Shown piece after piece: positions 8,552-17,095 of a stretch of DNA of 64,000 bases. The notes below the pieces were generated by a model that was not told the DNA's origin, did no database searches, and saw only the letters and a list, made by a program, of their open reading frames with translations. The DNA is taken from NCBI GenBank assembly GCA_016839745.1, contig JAEOTS010000152.1, forward strand, positions 1-64,000. Reading direction: 5' to 3'. The DNA is from Promethearchaeota archaeon (GTDB taxonomy: Archaea > Asgardarchaeota > Lokiarchaeia > Sigyniarchaeales > SOKP01). Position 1 is the first letter of the stretch. Each line of letters begins with the position of its first letter. Both the position numbers and the translations under genes were made by a program.

Positions 8552-10076
8552 CTTGTCTTGTTGGAAATCTACTCCGCGTCATCATGTATTCATGAAGTAG
8601 TTTATCTACTAATTCATGTCTTAAATCAATCTCTTTATCCCAAAGATTATTTAATTCTTCCTTATCATTTCTTCTGTTATAAATGTCACCATATCCCGGT
8701 AATTCAGCGAATTTAGAAATTTTATAATCTTCAGTAACGAGGTGAATAACGCGAGTATATAAAGGTCCCTTCGGACCAACTTCTTCATCTTCAGTGATCA
8801 GTAGACAATCACGTAGTTTTGTAGTTGGATCCTCCAAGACAGGCTTCATATTATACCCTTGCATACCTGGAGGTCTGTATCGTTCTTTGATATTTAATAG
8901 TTCGAGAATAGTCTTTGGAATATCAACAGAACTGATTAATGCATCTGAAACTCCCGGATGGGTAACTCCAGGAACATTCCATATTAAGGGTATTTGTAGT
9001 GTGTCGTTAAAAGGAGAAGGCCCTTTTAAACATAGTCCATGCGATCCCATATAGTCTCCGTGGTCTGAGGTAAAAATTACCATGGTATTTTTTGAGAGCC
9101 CTGATTTTTCTAAGGATGCCAAAATTTCACCAATGGCGTTATCAATTAGTGAAACAGCGCCATAATTAAACGCAATAAATCGTTTAACATTTTCTTCGGT
9201 TTCCTCCCTTAATAATCCACCTCTAAATGGTGGATTTTCCATGTGCGTTTTTAGATATGGATGCGTATACAAATTTTCTAAATCGTGGAAATTAGATGGC
9301 AGTTCTATATCATCGGGATTATACATCTCCCTATACTTACCAGGGGGGCTTACAGGGTGATGTGGATCCGGAAAAGAGCAGTGTAAGAAAAACGGCTTAT
9401 CGTTATAATTACCCTCAGAATATTTTTCTAAAAACGATATAGTATTGTTTTTGATATACGTGGTGTTGTATAGTTCTATGGGTATAAAATTATCATTGAA
9501 TAAATTAAATATTGGAATATCTTGTTGAAATTGTTCTCTAACGCTCTTAGCTATTTCTGGAGCTCGTTCCTTAAGCCAATCGTAATAATGACCTAAGCAA
9601 GCAGATGAATGTCCCAATACTAAATCACACTCTTCAAAACCATAATAGGGAATAGGAAAATTCTCGTGAGCTAAATGCTTTCTATTTGGTTTCTCTACGT
9701 TCCAATCATCAAAATTTTCAGCTGATACATCTTTTGGATCGTAAGGCATTACCCATATATTATAATGCATCTTACCCACATTAATCGTATGGTAACCTCT
9801 ATTTACAAGTGTTTGGGTTATTGTTGGCATACCTAGGGGTAAATTTATTCCATTACTACGTACTCCATGAACATTTGGATAATAACCTGTGAGTAGAGTA
9901 GCCCGATTTGGCATGCACATTGGATTAGTACAGAATGCGTTAGAAAAACGTACGCTCTCGCTTGCAAATCTATCCAAGTTGGGAGTTTTAATTACTTTAT
10001 TGCCATAACAACCCATCATATCAGCACGCTGTTGATCCGTTATAATAAATAATATATTCATTTTTTCTTTCGGCAT
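8541..10076 (-). CDS. Sulfatase-family hydrolase (formylglycine type)
   Basis: Alkaline-phosphatase-fold sulfatase, 511 residues, cytosolic (no signal peptide). The metal site opens at LFIITDQQRADMMGCYG. The formylglycine motif is CMPNRATLLTG, so the nucleophile is a cysteine in a CxPxR context. The later metal ligands appear in FTSDHGDYMGSHGL, followed by the helix KGPSPFNDTLQIPLIW. The overall layout resembles choline-sulfatase or phosphonate monoester hydrolase more than secreted polysaccharide sulfatases. Activity requires cysteine-to-formylglycine conversion; no dedicated maturase is in the window, because the neighbouring radical SAM protein looks like a glycyl-radical activase. Substrate unknown. 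Confidence 0.9.
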   Translation of the reverse strand: MPKEKMNILFIITDQQRADMMGCYGNKVIKTPNLDRFASESVRFSNAFCTNPMCMPNRATLLTGYYPNVHGVRSNGINLPLGMPTITQTLVNRGYHTINVGKMHYNIWVMPYDPKDVSAENFDDWNVEKPNRKHLAHENFPIPYYGFEECDLVLGHSSACLGHYYDWLKERAPEIAKSVREQFQQDIPIFNLFNDNFIPIELYNTTYIKNNTISFLEKYSEGNYNDKPFFLHCSFPDPHHPVSPPGKYREMYNPDDIELPSNFHDLENLYTHPYLKTHMENPPFRGGLLREETEENVKRFIAFNYGAVSLIDNAIGEILASLEKSGLSKNTMVIFTSDHGDYMGSHGLCLKGPSPFNDTLQIPLIWNVPGVTHPGVSDALISSVDIPKTILELLNIKERYRPPGMQGYNMKPVLEDPTTKLRDCLLITEDEEVGPKGPLYTRVIHLVTEDYKISKFAELPGYGDIYNRRNDKEELNNLWDKEIDLRHELVDKLLHEYMMTRSRFPTRQGGT

Positions 10077-10111
10077 TATAATTATCTCCTAATTGGTGTC
10101 AAAAAGTAAAC

Positions 10112-10996
10112 TTATAGGTGGAAATCAGTAACTTTTGGAACAGATTCCACTCTAGGATAAATTACTCGCGGTACGGGAGGTGTACTATTATAGATTTCTT
10201 CAATTTCGATAACTCCGAACTTGATTCCTCTAAACTTCTTAAATCCCGTAAATGTTCCTTTTACTACTTGATTATAAAAATCAAAATTCATACCAAACAC
10301 AGCCACTTTTGAATCAACTGGAATCTGATACAAATCTTCTTTCAATATTGAAGGAGGAAACACTAGTCTATTATGATCGGCAGCCTGAAGTTGAATGGCA
10401 GGAATCATAGTCGGATAACCATCAGCAGGATCTATGTAAGAAATTACTCTTACCGCAATAGGCGCAGCAAATAATTTAAGTCCTATAACATTTAAGCGTT
10501 TCTCGTTAAGTTTAGTCTTCGCTCCTCCTTTCCCTACTATATCTTTTATTATTCCCTTTACAATTCCAAACATGGGTAAATTTCTTATAGGTGTTGCAGC
10601 TACTATATTATTGTAATACGCCGTGTGAACTCTGACATAAGTGAAATAGCGCATTAATTGTGTCTGGTTAAAGTGCTCTAAATCTTCACCCTCTTTTGTA
10701 GTGTGGCTAAAATCTGCTTTAACCTGAAGGAACTTAAACGGCATTTTAGTATTCATATAGAATATTCCTTGCTTTGGTCTCTTTTTCACATATTTCTTGC
10801 TTGAACCTTCAGTGAAAGCCCCCCATACTATTTTGTCTTTACTTATTGCCCGATTACTCGCAATTAGAGTTACGTGGGGCCAGCCTCGTTCGTCTATAGT
10901 GGAGATTAACTTAAGCATTATATCAGGTTGAGTAAATTCAATCCCTTCTTCAGAAATTTCAGAAGACCATTCAAATTTTCTTTTACTTTTACTCAT
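10112..10996 (-). CDS. FMN-binding split-barrel (pyridoxamine-phosphate-oxidase-like) protein
   Basis: 294 residues. Residues about 25-130 show the split-barrel pattern: LISTIDERGWPHVTLIAS, then KIVWGAFTEGSSKKYVKKRP and the strand GIFYMNTK. These match flavin-reductase-like PNPOx-family proteins that bind FMN or F420. A C-terminal extension (about 190-294) carries a second predicted beta domain with PPVPRVIYPR near the end. No specific enzyme can be named. It sits 22 bases after the activase stop and 35 bases before the sulfatase start, all on one strand, so it is almost certainly in that operon. Confidence 0.65.
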   Translation of the reverse strand: MSKSKRKFEWSSEISEEGIEFTQPDIMLKLISTIDERGWPHVTLIASNRAISKDKIVWGAFTEGSSKKYVKKRPKQGIFYMNTKMPFKFLQVKADFSHTTKEGEDLEHFNQTQLMRYFTYVRVHTAYYNNIVAATPIRNLPMFGIVKGIIKDIVGKGGAKTKLNEKRLNVIGLKLFAAPIAVRVISYIDPADGYPTMIPAIQLQAADHNRLVFPPSILKEDLYQIPVDSKVAVFGMNFDFYNQVVKGTFTGFKKFRGIKFGVIEIEEIYNSTPPVPRVIYPRVESVPKVTDFHL

Positions 10997-11018
10997 TTTT
11001 AATCATTTTCTCATATTT

Positions 11019-11987
11019 TTAGTTATTAGGTTCAGGATCTTCCTTTTTTTTCGTTAATCCAGACCATTGAACATTAGATACACCCAGGTTTTTGCCAATC
11101 TCAATAAATTTGTTCATTTCGTCTGTAGAGATTAGAGGGAGGTCTTTTAAGCACCATTCCATATCCAACCTTTCGTATTTCGCTGAGCATAAATTGTTGA
11201 ACGAAAGCAAATCCCACCTTTCTGGAATGTTAAGTAATTTTTTTACAATAAATTCGCCAATACCCCTAATATTTTCCTCTGTTGCAGTATAGTTTGGAAT
11301 AACAGGTGTTCGGATCCAGAGTTTCTTACTATTTTCTTGCACATATTTCGAAATCCAAATAGCATTTTCTAATATGAGATCATTAGGTACTCCTGTGTAT
11401 TCTTTATGTCTTTCAGAATTAATTTCCTTAATATCGAGAAGTACTAAATCAATATAAGGCAGTAACTTATTGTAAATACTCTTGGAAGCGTATCCGCAAG
11501 TGTCCAATGCAGTTGATATTCCGTTATCTTTACACTTCTTCAAGAATAGTAATATAAAGTCAGGTTGGAGTGTAGGTTCACCACCTGAAATGGTTATACC
11601 ACCCTTAGATTGAGTGTAATACACTTTATCTTTTTGAATTTCGTAATATAAATCCTCTAAATCCCATATTTCTCCAAACATATGTAAAGCAGTACTAGGA
11701 CATTCTTCTGAACATAATCCACAACTATCGCACTTCTCTCTATCGATATGCATACCATCCTCATCGAGAATTAATGCTCCATTCGGACACGTTTCGATAC
11801 AAATTTTGCAGCCTATGCATTTATGTTTAAACCACTCTAACTGCTTTTTTTTTAAAATAGATTCGGGATTGTGGCACCATATACAATTTAATGGACAAGA
11901 TTTGAAAAAGACCGTTGTTCTTATACCAGGTCCATCCTCAGTGGACATCTTTTGAATCTGGAAAATCAGAGCTTTAGTTTCTGCCAT
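11019..11987 (-). CDS. Glycyl-radical enzyme activating enzyme (radical SAM)
   Basis: Generates a glycyl radical on a partner enzyme using S-adenosylmethionine and a [4Fe-4S] cluster. The N-terminus shows EDGPGIRTTVFFKSCPLNC followed by IWCHNPES, giving the CxxxCxxC radical SAM motif. An inserted ferredoxin-like segment holds two further clusters: CIGCKICIETCP and CDSCGLCSEECP. The SAM-binding GGITISGGEPTLQ follows, then VLLDIKEI. This insert is characteristic of activases for non-PFL glycyl-radical enzymes. The only glycyl-radical enzyme in the window is about 23 kb away on the same strand and is the natural candidate partner. It is the first gene of the leftward operon. Confidence 0.92.
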   Translation of the reverse strand: MAETKALIFQIQKMSTEDGPGIRTTVFFKSCPLNCIWCHNPESILKKKQLEWFKHKCIGCKICIETCPNGALILDEDGMHIDREKCDSCGLCSEECPSTALHMFGEIWDLEDLYYEIQKDKVYYTQSKGGITISGGEPTLQPDFILLFLKKCKDNGISTALDTCGYASKSIYNKLLPYIDLVLLDIKEINSERHKEYTGVPNDLILENAIWISKYVQENSKKLWIRTPVIPNYTATEENIRGIGEFIVKKLLNIPERWDLLSFNNLCSAKYERLDMEWCLKDLPLISTDEMNKFIEIGKNLGVSNVQWSGLTKKKEDPEPNN

Positions 11988-12348
11988 TTTAAATAGCTTT
12001 TAAGCTGTTTATTAAATTAGTAAAGTCTTGGAGTTAATTTAATTTTGTTAAATTTTAATTAAACATTTAATTATTTTAAGTTTTTATAAAGAATGAATAT
12101 AATTAATAAACGACCAGAAATATAGAATAATTAATGATTTTTGAAGGATTTTAAGATGTTTTAAATGACTGGATTGGATTTAGAAATTATTCAACCCTAA
12201 TTAATAAAATTTTACAATTATTTGATAATATAAATTCCTCGCGAGAGATGAGTTCAAGCTATTTTTTAATAAGTAATTAAAATTTGTCTTGGGAGAAAGA
12301 AATTATAAGAACTTTAAATTATTTTTAATATAAATAACTAGTTTTTGA
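11988..12348. promoter_or_regulatory. Divergent intergenic region between activase operon and NPD gene
   Basis: About 360 bases of AT-rich sequence separate the leftward activase operon from the rightward NPD gene. It holds TATA-like runs (tttttataaagaatg near 12081, aaattatttttaatataaa near 12315) and probably two opposed promoters. I see no tRNA, no gene and no clear operator. Its divergent layout suggests common control of both transcripts. Confidence 0.4.
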
Positions 12349-13332
12349 GTGATTTTTATGATAAAGACTAAAGTTACAGAAATGTTAGGATGTAAATATC
12401 CGATAATTGCGGGTACGATGGCAAGGATTTCAAATCCTGAATTTGTTGCGGCAGCAAGTAATGCTGGTGCGTGTGCTGTATTGGCTAGCGCTAATTATAC
12501 TTCACCTGATGAATTACGTATGGCTATCAAGAAAACACAATCATTAACAGATCAACCATTTGCCGTAAATATTAATCTATTCCCCGCCATGATGCCTCAA
12601 GAAAAATTAGTAAAATACGTGGAAGCTACTCTAGATGAGGGTGTTAAAATAATAGAAACAAGTGGTCATAAGGCTCCAGAGGATTTAGCCCCTAAATTTA
12701 AGGAAGGGGGAACAATTTGGATCCATAAGTGTGCTGGAGTTAGATATGCATTAAAAGGAGCGTCTTTAGGTGCAGACATGATAACTGTTGTTGGATACGA
12801 AAATGGCGGAGCTACTGGAACCTTAGACATAGGTACTCTTGTAATGACCCCTTCTGTTGTCGATGCTTTGGATGTTCCTGTAATAGCTGGAGGCGGAATC
12901 TCAGATGGGAGAGGAATTGCTGCTGTCTTAGCACTTGGTGCCGAAGGAGTAATAATGGGAACAAGAATGATGGCAACACAGGAATGTCCCATTCATGACA
13001 GTCTAAAACAAGCCTTTATTCAAGCTGCAGAAACCGACACCAGTTTAGTTATGCGTTCTATTCGCAATACACATAGAGTATGGAGCAATAAAGCCGCACA
13101 ACAAATTATTGAATTAGAAGCTCAAAAAGCATCTTTGCAGGAAATTGTTAAAGCTGCCTCTGGTCAAAATGCTGAAAAAATGTACAAAGAAGGAGATATT
13201 GACGCTGGGATGGTGAGTTGTGGTCAAGGTGTAGGATTGATTAAAGATATCCCTACCATTGAACAATTACTAGATAGAATGATGAATGAAGCAGAAGAAG
13301 TAATATCAAAGTTGCAGAAGATCTCTACCTAA
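12349..13332 (+). CDS. Nitronate monooxygenase / FabK-like FMN flavoprotein (NPD family), copy 2
   Basis: Same FMN barrel family as its neighbour across the divergent promoter. Signatures are MLGCKYPIIAGTMA, SNAGACAVLAS, QPFAVNI, WIHKCAGVRYAL, and the phosphate site VIAGGGISDGRGIAAVLALGA with GTRMMATQECP. The usual GGH catalytic histidine is replaced (GYENGGATG), so a classical nitronate oxidase activity is doubtful. The ORF track begins at a GTG; the in-frame ATG at 12358 (MIKTKVTEML) fits family alignments better. The C-terminal 70 residues (KMYKEGDIDAGMVSCGQGVG) match the tail of the third copy at 34 kb. Confidence 0.85.
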   Translation: MIFMIKTKVTEMLGCKYPIIAGTMARISNPEFVAAASNAGACAVLASANYTSPDELRMAIKKTQSLTDQPFAVNINLFPAMMPQEKLVKYVEATLDEGVKIIETSGHKAPEDLAPKFKEGGTIWIHKCAGVRYALKGASLGADMITVVGYENGGATGTLDIGTLVMTPSVVDALDVPVIAGGGISDGRGIAAVLALGAEGVIMGTRMMATQECPIHDSLKQAFIQAAETDTSLVMRSIRNTHRVWSNKAAQQIIELEAQKASLQEIVKAASGQNAEKMYKEGDIDAGMVSCGQGVGLIKDIPTIEQLLDRMMNEAEEVISKLQKIST

Positions 13333-13407
13333 TTTCTTTTTTATTTTAAATCTTACTTTTATTATTTTTATCCTTAAACGCCATGGAGCAAAATAGATTT
13401 ATCTCAA

Positions 13408-13497
13408 TTATCGCCCTAACAAATTATAATATTGTGTTTTTTCTTCATCTGTCATCTTAATAAGAATAGGTACACCATATTCTGTATGAGAGGAGAT
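13408..13497 (-). pseudogene. Possible C-terminal gene remnant, family unknown
   Basis: A 29-codon stretch with protein-like composition, ending HTEYGVPILIKMTDEEKTQY then YNLLGR and a stop, lies just downstream of the 167-residue membrane gene. There is no start codon in a usable place and the frame is closed upstream by a stop. It looks like the tail of a decayed gene, but it is short enough to be chance. No family is recognised. Confidence 0.25.
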
Positions 13498-13505
13498 TTA
13501 TTGCT

Positions 13506-14009
13506 TTACTCTTCTCTATTTCTATAAATGCTCCCAAATAGATAACCCAATATTATCCCAACTAGTATGTACATTATTGCGAAATTCACTAATAAGTATA
13601 ATGTAAAATCTAAAAAGAGAATAAAATCAAATCCATAATCTACTGAATACAAAATCCATTGAGAGATACTTATCAATAATAGCGATAAAACTGAACCACT
13701 TAATCCTACAATTATGCCTGTTTTAATGTGCGGTTGTGATTCTTTTCTATTTTTAAATGTGAAATAGAGTCCAATACAGTTTCCTATAATTAATAATATA
13801 TCTGCTATGAAGAAATATCCAATAGGCAAAAATAAGAATAAAATACTTGTTGATAGGGCACATATTAGAACTCCGATTATCATATTATATCTTTGAGCAA
13901 ATCCAGAATAAAGCTCTGCAACCATGTATTTTTTCACCATGTTTTTTAAATAGTATTTGAAGTAATTGTCTAATGAATATAGAGTTTTTTGAATTAAAAA
14001 AAAAACCAA
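13506..14009 (-). CDS. Hypothetical membrane protein, four helices
   Basis: 167 residues with four hydrophobic segments: IIGVLICALSTSILFLFLPI, FFIADILLIIGNCIGLYF, GIIVGLSGSVLSLLLISISQ and FTLYLLVNFAIMYILVGIIL. A short basic C-terminus (YRNREE) follows. The start is uncertain: internal methionines at MVKKYMVAEL would remove a poorly supported N-terminal 20 residues. No homologous family is recognised. It is flanked on both sides by gene remnants, so it may lie in a decaying segment. Confidence 0.55.
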   Translation of the reverse strand: MVFFLIQKTLYSLDNYFKYYLKNMVKKYMVAELYSGFAQRYNMIIGVLICALSTSILFLFLPIGYFFIADILLIIGNCIGLYFTFKNRKESQPHIKTGIIVGLSGSVLSLLLISISQWILYSVDYGFDFILFLDFTLYLLVNFAIMYILVGIILGYLFGSIYRNREE

Positions 14010-14066
14010 ACAGGGTGATTAAAACTGTCTGTAAAAAACTTTGAAAGAGATTACAGGTATTTCTAA

Positions 14067-14243
14067 CTAAAATCTATACATTTTATTTGTAATATTACCA
14101 TATACTTTTTCTGTCAGAAGTATATATCCTTCGCTCCCTGGTAATAAAACATAAATTGGATAATTTGTTTTATTGATATCGTACCCGACATTCTTCATTT
14201 CAGATTTCTGGATTTTAAAAGTGCCTGTTGTTGATGATGATTC
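14067..14243 (-). pseudogene. C-terminal remnant of a very-long-chain/FadD-type acyl-CoA synthetase
   Basis: The minus strand reads TGTFKIQKSEMKNVGYDI, then NPIYVLLPG-like residues (NYPIYVLLPGSEGYILL) and TEKVYGNI before a stop. This is the recognisable C-terminal end of the acyl-CoA synthetase family, where TFK-x-x-K, a degenerate EGFDP segment, DPLYV and YVPLT appear in the same order. Upstream the frame is closed by three consecutive TGA codons, so only about 58 codons of a protein of roughly 600 residues remain. It sits among other acyl-CoA genes and suggests loss of a fatty-acid activation step. An assembly break is the main alternative. Confidence 0.6.
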
Positions 14244-14252
14244 TCATCATCA
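14232..14252. repeat. Perfect inverted repeat (9-bp stem, 3-base loop)
   Basis: TGATGATGA-TTC-TCATCATCA forms a perfect short hairpin. It coincides with the point where the acyl-CoA synthetase remnant loses its frame, so it may mark a deletion junction or be a chance product of trinucleotide repetition. Confidence 0.6.
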
Positions 14253-14411
14253 TTTTTTATGATTTCCACTTTTATCAAATATTTTGCACTATTAAGAATA
14301 GTTAACGCTTAGAAGGTTTATAAATGTTAAAAAAATAGAGAAAATTGGGTAGCGGTTCTATTAAAAATACATCTTTAACTAATTAATTGTATTCCACTAA
14401 TTTTTAATTAT

Positions 14412-15212
14412 TTATTCTGGAACTGTAGCGACAGCCCTAACCCAACCAGCGCTCGCTCTAGCTATTTTAATAGGAAAACAGTAAATTGTGGCACCAACAG
14501 GAGGAACTTTATTCAAATTCATCATTTTTTCCATTTGAAAATACCCTAACTCAATACCTGCGAAATGCCCCTCCCAGATGATTGATGTGTCCGGTTTTTT
14601 CTCTCTTACAGATCTTTTCCATTTTTTTGCTGTGAGACTAAAAGGAGCATCCCAAGACCATGCATCGATTCCAACCACATGAACGCCTTTTCTAATAATA
14701 TGTAATGTAGCTTCCTTACCAACTCCAACGCCATGATTTATGTAATTTTTAGTACCATAGTGTTTTGGAGCATTTGTGTGAACGCATAAGATATCTCCCT
14801 CTTTTAACCTATGTTCTATGTTCTCTAACTTATTGTCAATATCTTGAGGTGTCATTACATATCCTTCTTCGTAATCTGTACAGTCCAGAACAATTAACGG
14901 CCCAATACCCCATTCTAACGGAAAATCGTCGATCGTCATGGCTTTTTTCTCTCCAATTTCTCTATCTTGAACGGGAGCAAAATGCCACGGAGCGTCCATA
15001 TGAGTTCCAGAATGAGTACCTAATGTAATACTTTCTGTAGCCCACCCTTTTCCAACTGGTAGATGTTCAGGTTTCAAACGAGAAAAGACAAAACCCATTT
15101 CTTCAGCACCTCTATCGTGATCACCATACTCTATATGTGGATGTGTAAGAGGAGGGTCGAATATAAGCTCTTCGGGATTTATAATAGGGATTGAGAGATC
15201 GATAAATTTCAT
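14412..15212 (-). CDS. Cyclase/kynurenine-formamidase-family metal hydrolase
   Basis: Metal-dependent hydrolase of the cyclase family, which includes kynurenine formamidase, isatin hydrolase and trans-dienelactone-type enzymes. The signature HSGTHMDAPWHF holds the metal ligands (HxGTHxDxPxHF). The later conserved strand VHVVGIDAWSWDAP and a C-terminal GHFAGIELGYFQMEKMMN are also typical. Its 266 residues are slightly longer than minimal kynurenine formamidase, because of an insert around SLTAKKWKRSVREKK. It is a cytosolic enzyme opening amide or lactone rings. It lies beside acyl-CoA genes, but whether it shares their pathway is not shown. Confidence 0.85.
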   Translation of the reverse strand: MKFIDLSIPIINPEELIFDPPLTHPHIEYGDHDRGAEEMGFVFSRLKPEHLPVGKGWATESITLGTHSGTHMDAPWHFAPVQDREIGEKKAMTIDDFPLEWGIGPLIVLDCTDYEEGYVMTPQDIDNKLENIEHRLKEGDILCVHTNAPKHYGTKNYINHGVGVGKEATLHIIRKGVHVVGIDAWSWDAPFSLTAKKWKRSVREKKPDTSIIWEGHFAGIELGYFQMEKMMNLNKVPPVGATIYCFPIKIARASAGWVRAVATVPE

Positions 15213-15375
15213 TTTTTACATTTAAATGATTTAGATAGTTCTAATATTATAAGAAATCAATGAAGATATTTATAAGTCTATGAAAAGTATTTAGTTGGTA
15301 AAATGCATGAACAAAAAAGTAAAATTTATGAAAAAAGTTGTAGAATCCTTAAAAATTCAAGATAATAATATTTAT

Positions 15376-16128
15376 TTACTTTGTACGAAATAATCTCCAG
15401 TATCGATTCATTTGACCATAATAATCGAATAAAGCATCAATACCTCTCATCTTAAGATCAGTGTTAAGAGCGATCTTATTGTGTAAAGCTCCTTGGTATG
15501 GTATTTGAGCAATCTCCGAAGCTAGCTTGTTAACTTCGGCTTCAAGATTTTCTCGAGGCACGCTAATACTCACTAGGCCCATTTCTGCCGCTTCCTTTCC
15601 AGAAATTCTTCTTCCACTCATAAGAAGATATCGTGCTTTTTTAACTCCTAAGTAAAGTTGCCATAATGGCATGCTCTGTGCACCACCCCATAATTGGGCA
15701 GGATGGCCTAAAACTGCATCATCTGAAGCTACTGTAATATCACATAACAGCTGTAAATAACAACCCGCGTCAGTACAATATCCATGAACTTGAGCAATAG
15801 TTGGTTTAGGAAAATTCAATATCCTTGGATATTTCGCAAATATTTTCTTGTTCAAGATATCATAGGAATTTTTATATTTCCATCCTCCTTCTGGAGGTGT
15901 CAAATAATAGGATCCTTTGAGATCAAAGCCAGAACAAAAACTTTTACCCGCTCCTTTTAATACTATTACTTTCGCTTTATTATCTGCTTCAGCATAATCA
16001 AAGACGGCATCTATATCATCCAGTAATTGAAAACTTAAAGCATTATGCTTTTCTGGTCTATTAAGAGTAATATAACCTACGTTCTTCTTTTTTTCATATA
16101 AAATAGTCTCAAATTCCTTTTCTATCAA
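15376..16128 (-). CDS. Crotonase-fold protein lacking both hydratase glutamates
   Basis: Enoyl-CoA hydratase/isomerase superfamily, 250 residues. The CoA-binding and oxyanion-hole elements are present: GYITLNRPEKHNALS, GAGKSFCSGFDLKG and a degenerate CTDAGCYLQLLCDITVASDD. In true hydratases the two catalytic glutamates sit in GGxE and in the following PE; here the first is Tyr (GCYL) and the second is Ala (GHPAQLW). Syn-hydration of enoyl-CoA is therefore unlikely. It is more likely another crotonase reaction such as thioester hydrolysis, isomerisation or C-C cleavage. It is transcribed away from the TetR gene region, on the same strand as the TetR gene. Confidence 0.85.
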   Translation of the reverse strand: MIEKEFETILYEKKKNVGYITLNRPEKHNALSFQLLDDIDAVFDYAEADNKAKVIVLKGAGKSFCSGFDLKGSYYLTPPEGGWKYKNSYDILNKKIFAKYPRILNFPKPTIAQVHGYCTDAGCYLQLLCDITVASDDAVLGHPAQLWGGAQSMPLWQLYLGVKKARYLLMSGRRISGKEAAEMGLVSISVPRENLEAEVNKLASEIAQIPYQGALHNKIALNTDLKMRGIDALFDYYGQMNRYWRLFRTK

Positions 16129-16293
16129 TTTTCTTCTTCACTTACAATTTATCATTAATTTTTAATACTTCATAAATAATAATTAATATCATTTAATGCA
16201 AAGTGATTGATAAATAAAATTAATGATAGATGTCTATTTAAAACTATAGTTATAAACTCAGATATTTAAGAAAATAAATTGATTTTCGTTTAG

Positions 16294-17073
16294 TTATTTT
16301 TTATAGTCGGATTCAACTACAATAAGATTAGGATCTGTTAATCCTAATTGGATTTTGCGTAATACATATTTACGAAATTCCGTACTTGAGAACGGTTGAG
16401 TACCAAATTGAACATTTTCCTCTGCTTCTATACCTTTATAATCATTATTTTCCTCAATAGATCGCATAGTTTTTTCTATCATGGCAGCTCCTAAGACTAA
16501 ACTATACATGAAGAATGAGAGTAGGGCTGCATTCTTTTCTTTAATCTCACCCTCATTTATGGCTTTTTGAATAACTCTTGTTGTTCCATCAAGAAAGTTA
16601 AATTGTTTATATTTCTTCTCAAAAGGTCCTATCTTATCTGAGGGGGGTGAACGAATAATATGCATCATGGTAAATGCGGTAAAATCTTCTTCGGAAAATT
16701 TAAAAAAATGCTCAAATATATTTACTAATAAATCAACGGTAGATCCTTCATGATTTTTAATAATTTCTCTATTTTCATTCCTATATTGTTCAAAAAATTT
16801 TTTACGAATCGCTATCCATAATTCTCTCTTACTTTCAACATAATTATACAGATTATTTTGGTTCATATCAAGAATTTTTGCTAATCCTCGCAAACTAAAC
16901 CCTTCTCGTCCCTTTTCTGAAAAGAGTTGTTTTCCTGCGACTAGGATCCGCTCAAATTGTTGAGCTTTCTTTTCAGGAGAGCGACTTCTTGTTTTTGTTA
17001 CTTTCGTATTACCTGTCTTTTGATTCACCATTATTTTCACACGACCATAAAATATTATATTTAAGAATGACAA
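16294..17073 (-). CDS. TetR/AcrR-family transcriptional regulator
   Basis: The N-terminal helix-turn-helix covers about residues 45-90 of the ORF: RILVAGKQLFSEKGREGFSL then RGLAKILDMNQNNLYNYVES, with KRELW following, which is the TetR pattern. The C-terminal 150 residues form the all-helical ligand domain, and a hydrophobic patch (LLSFFMYSLVLGAAM) may be the acyl ligand cavity. The ORF track starts at 17073, but the Met at 17031 (MVNQKTGNTK) is more plausible; the extra 14 residues are unlike protein. It probably senses an acyl-CoA and controls the surrounding acyl-CoA genes, by analogy with other TetR proteins beside beta-oxidation genes. Confidence 0.88.
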   Translation of the reverse strand: MSFLNIIFYGRVKIMVNQKTGNTKVTKTRSRSPEKKAQQFERILVAGKQLFSEKGREGFSLRGLAKILDMNQNNLYNYVESKRELWIAIRKKFFEQYRNENREIIKNHEGSTVDLLVNIFEHFFKFSEEDFTAFTMMHIIRSPPSDKIGPFEKKYKQFNFLDGTTRVIQKAINEGEIKEKNAALLSFFMYSLVLGAAMIEKTMRSIEENNDYKGIEAEENVQFGTQPFSSTEFRKYVLRKIQLGLTDPNLIVVESDYKK

Positions 17074-17095
17074 ATTTAATATTAAATATTATGGT
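17044..17095. promoter_or_regulatory. Imperfect inverted repeat over the TetR start
   Basis: ACCATAAAATATT and AATATTATGGT are inverted copies separated by about 28 bases, with two extra A residues in one arm. They lie just upstream of the likely TetR start (17031). The position suits autoregulation, though such AT-rich repeats also arise by chance. Confidence 0.3.

Noticed and set aside
8541-11987. Radical SAM protein as the sulfatase maturase (anSME)
   Set aside because: The two ferredoxin cluster motifs directly after CxxxCxxC and the GGITISGGEP segment fit a glycyl-radical activase; anSME has a different cysteine layout.
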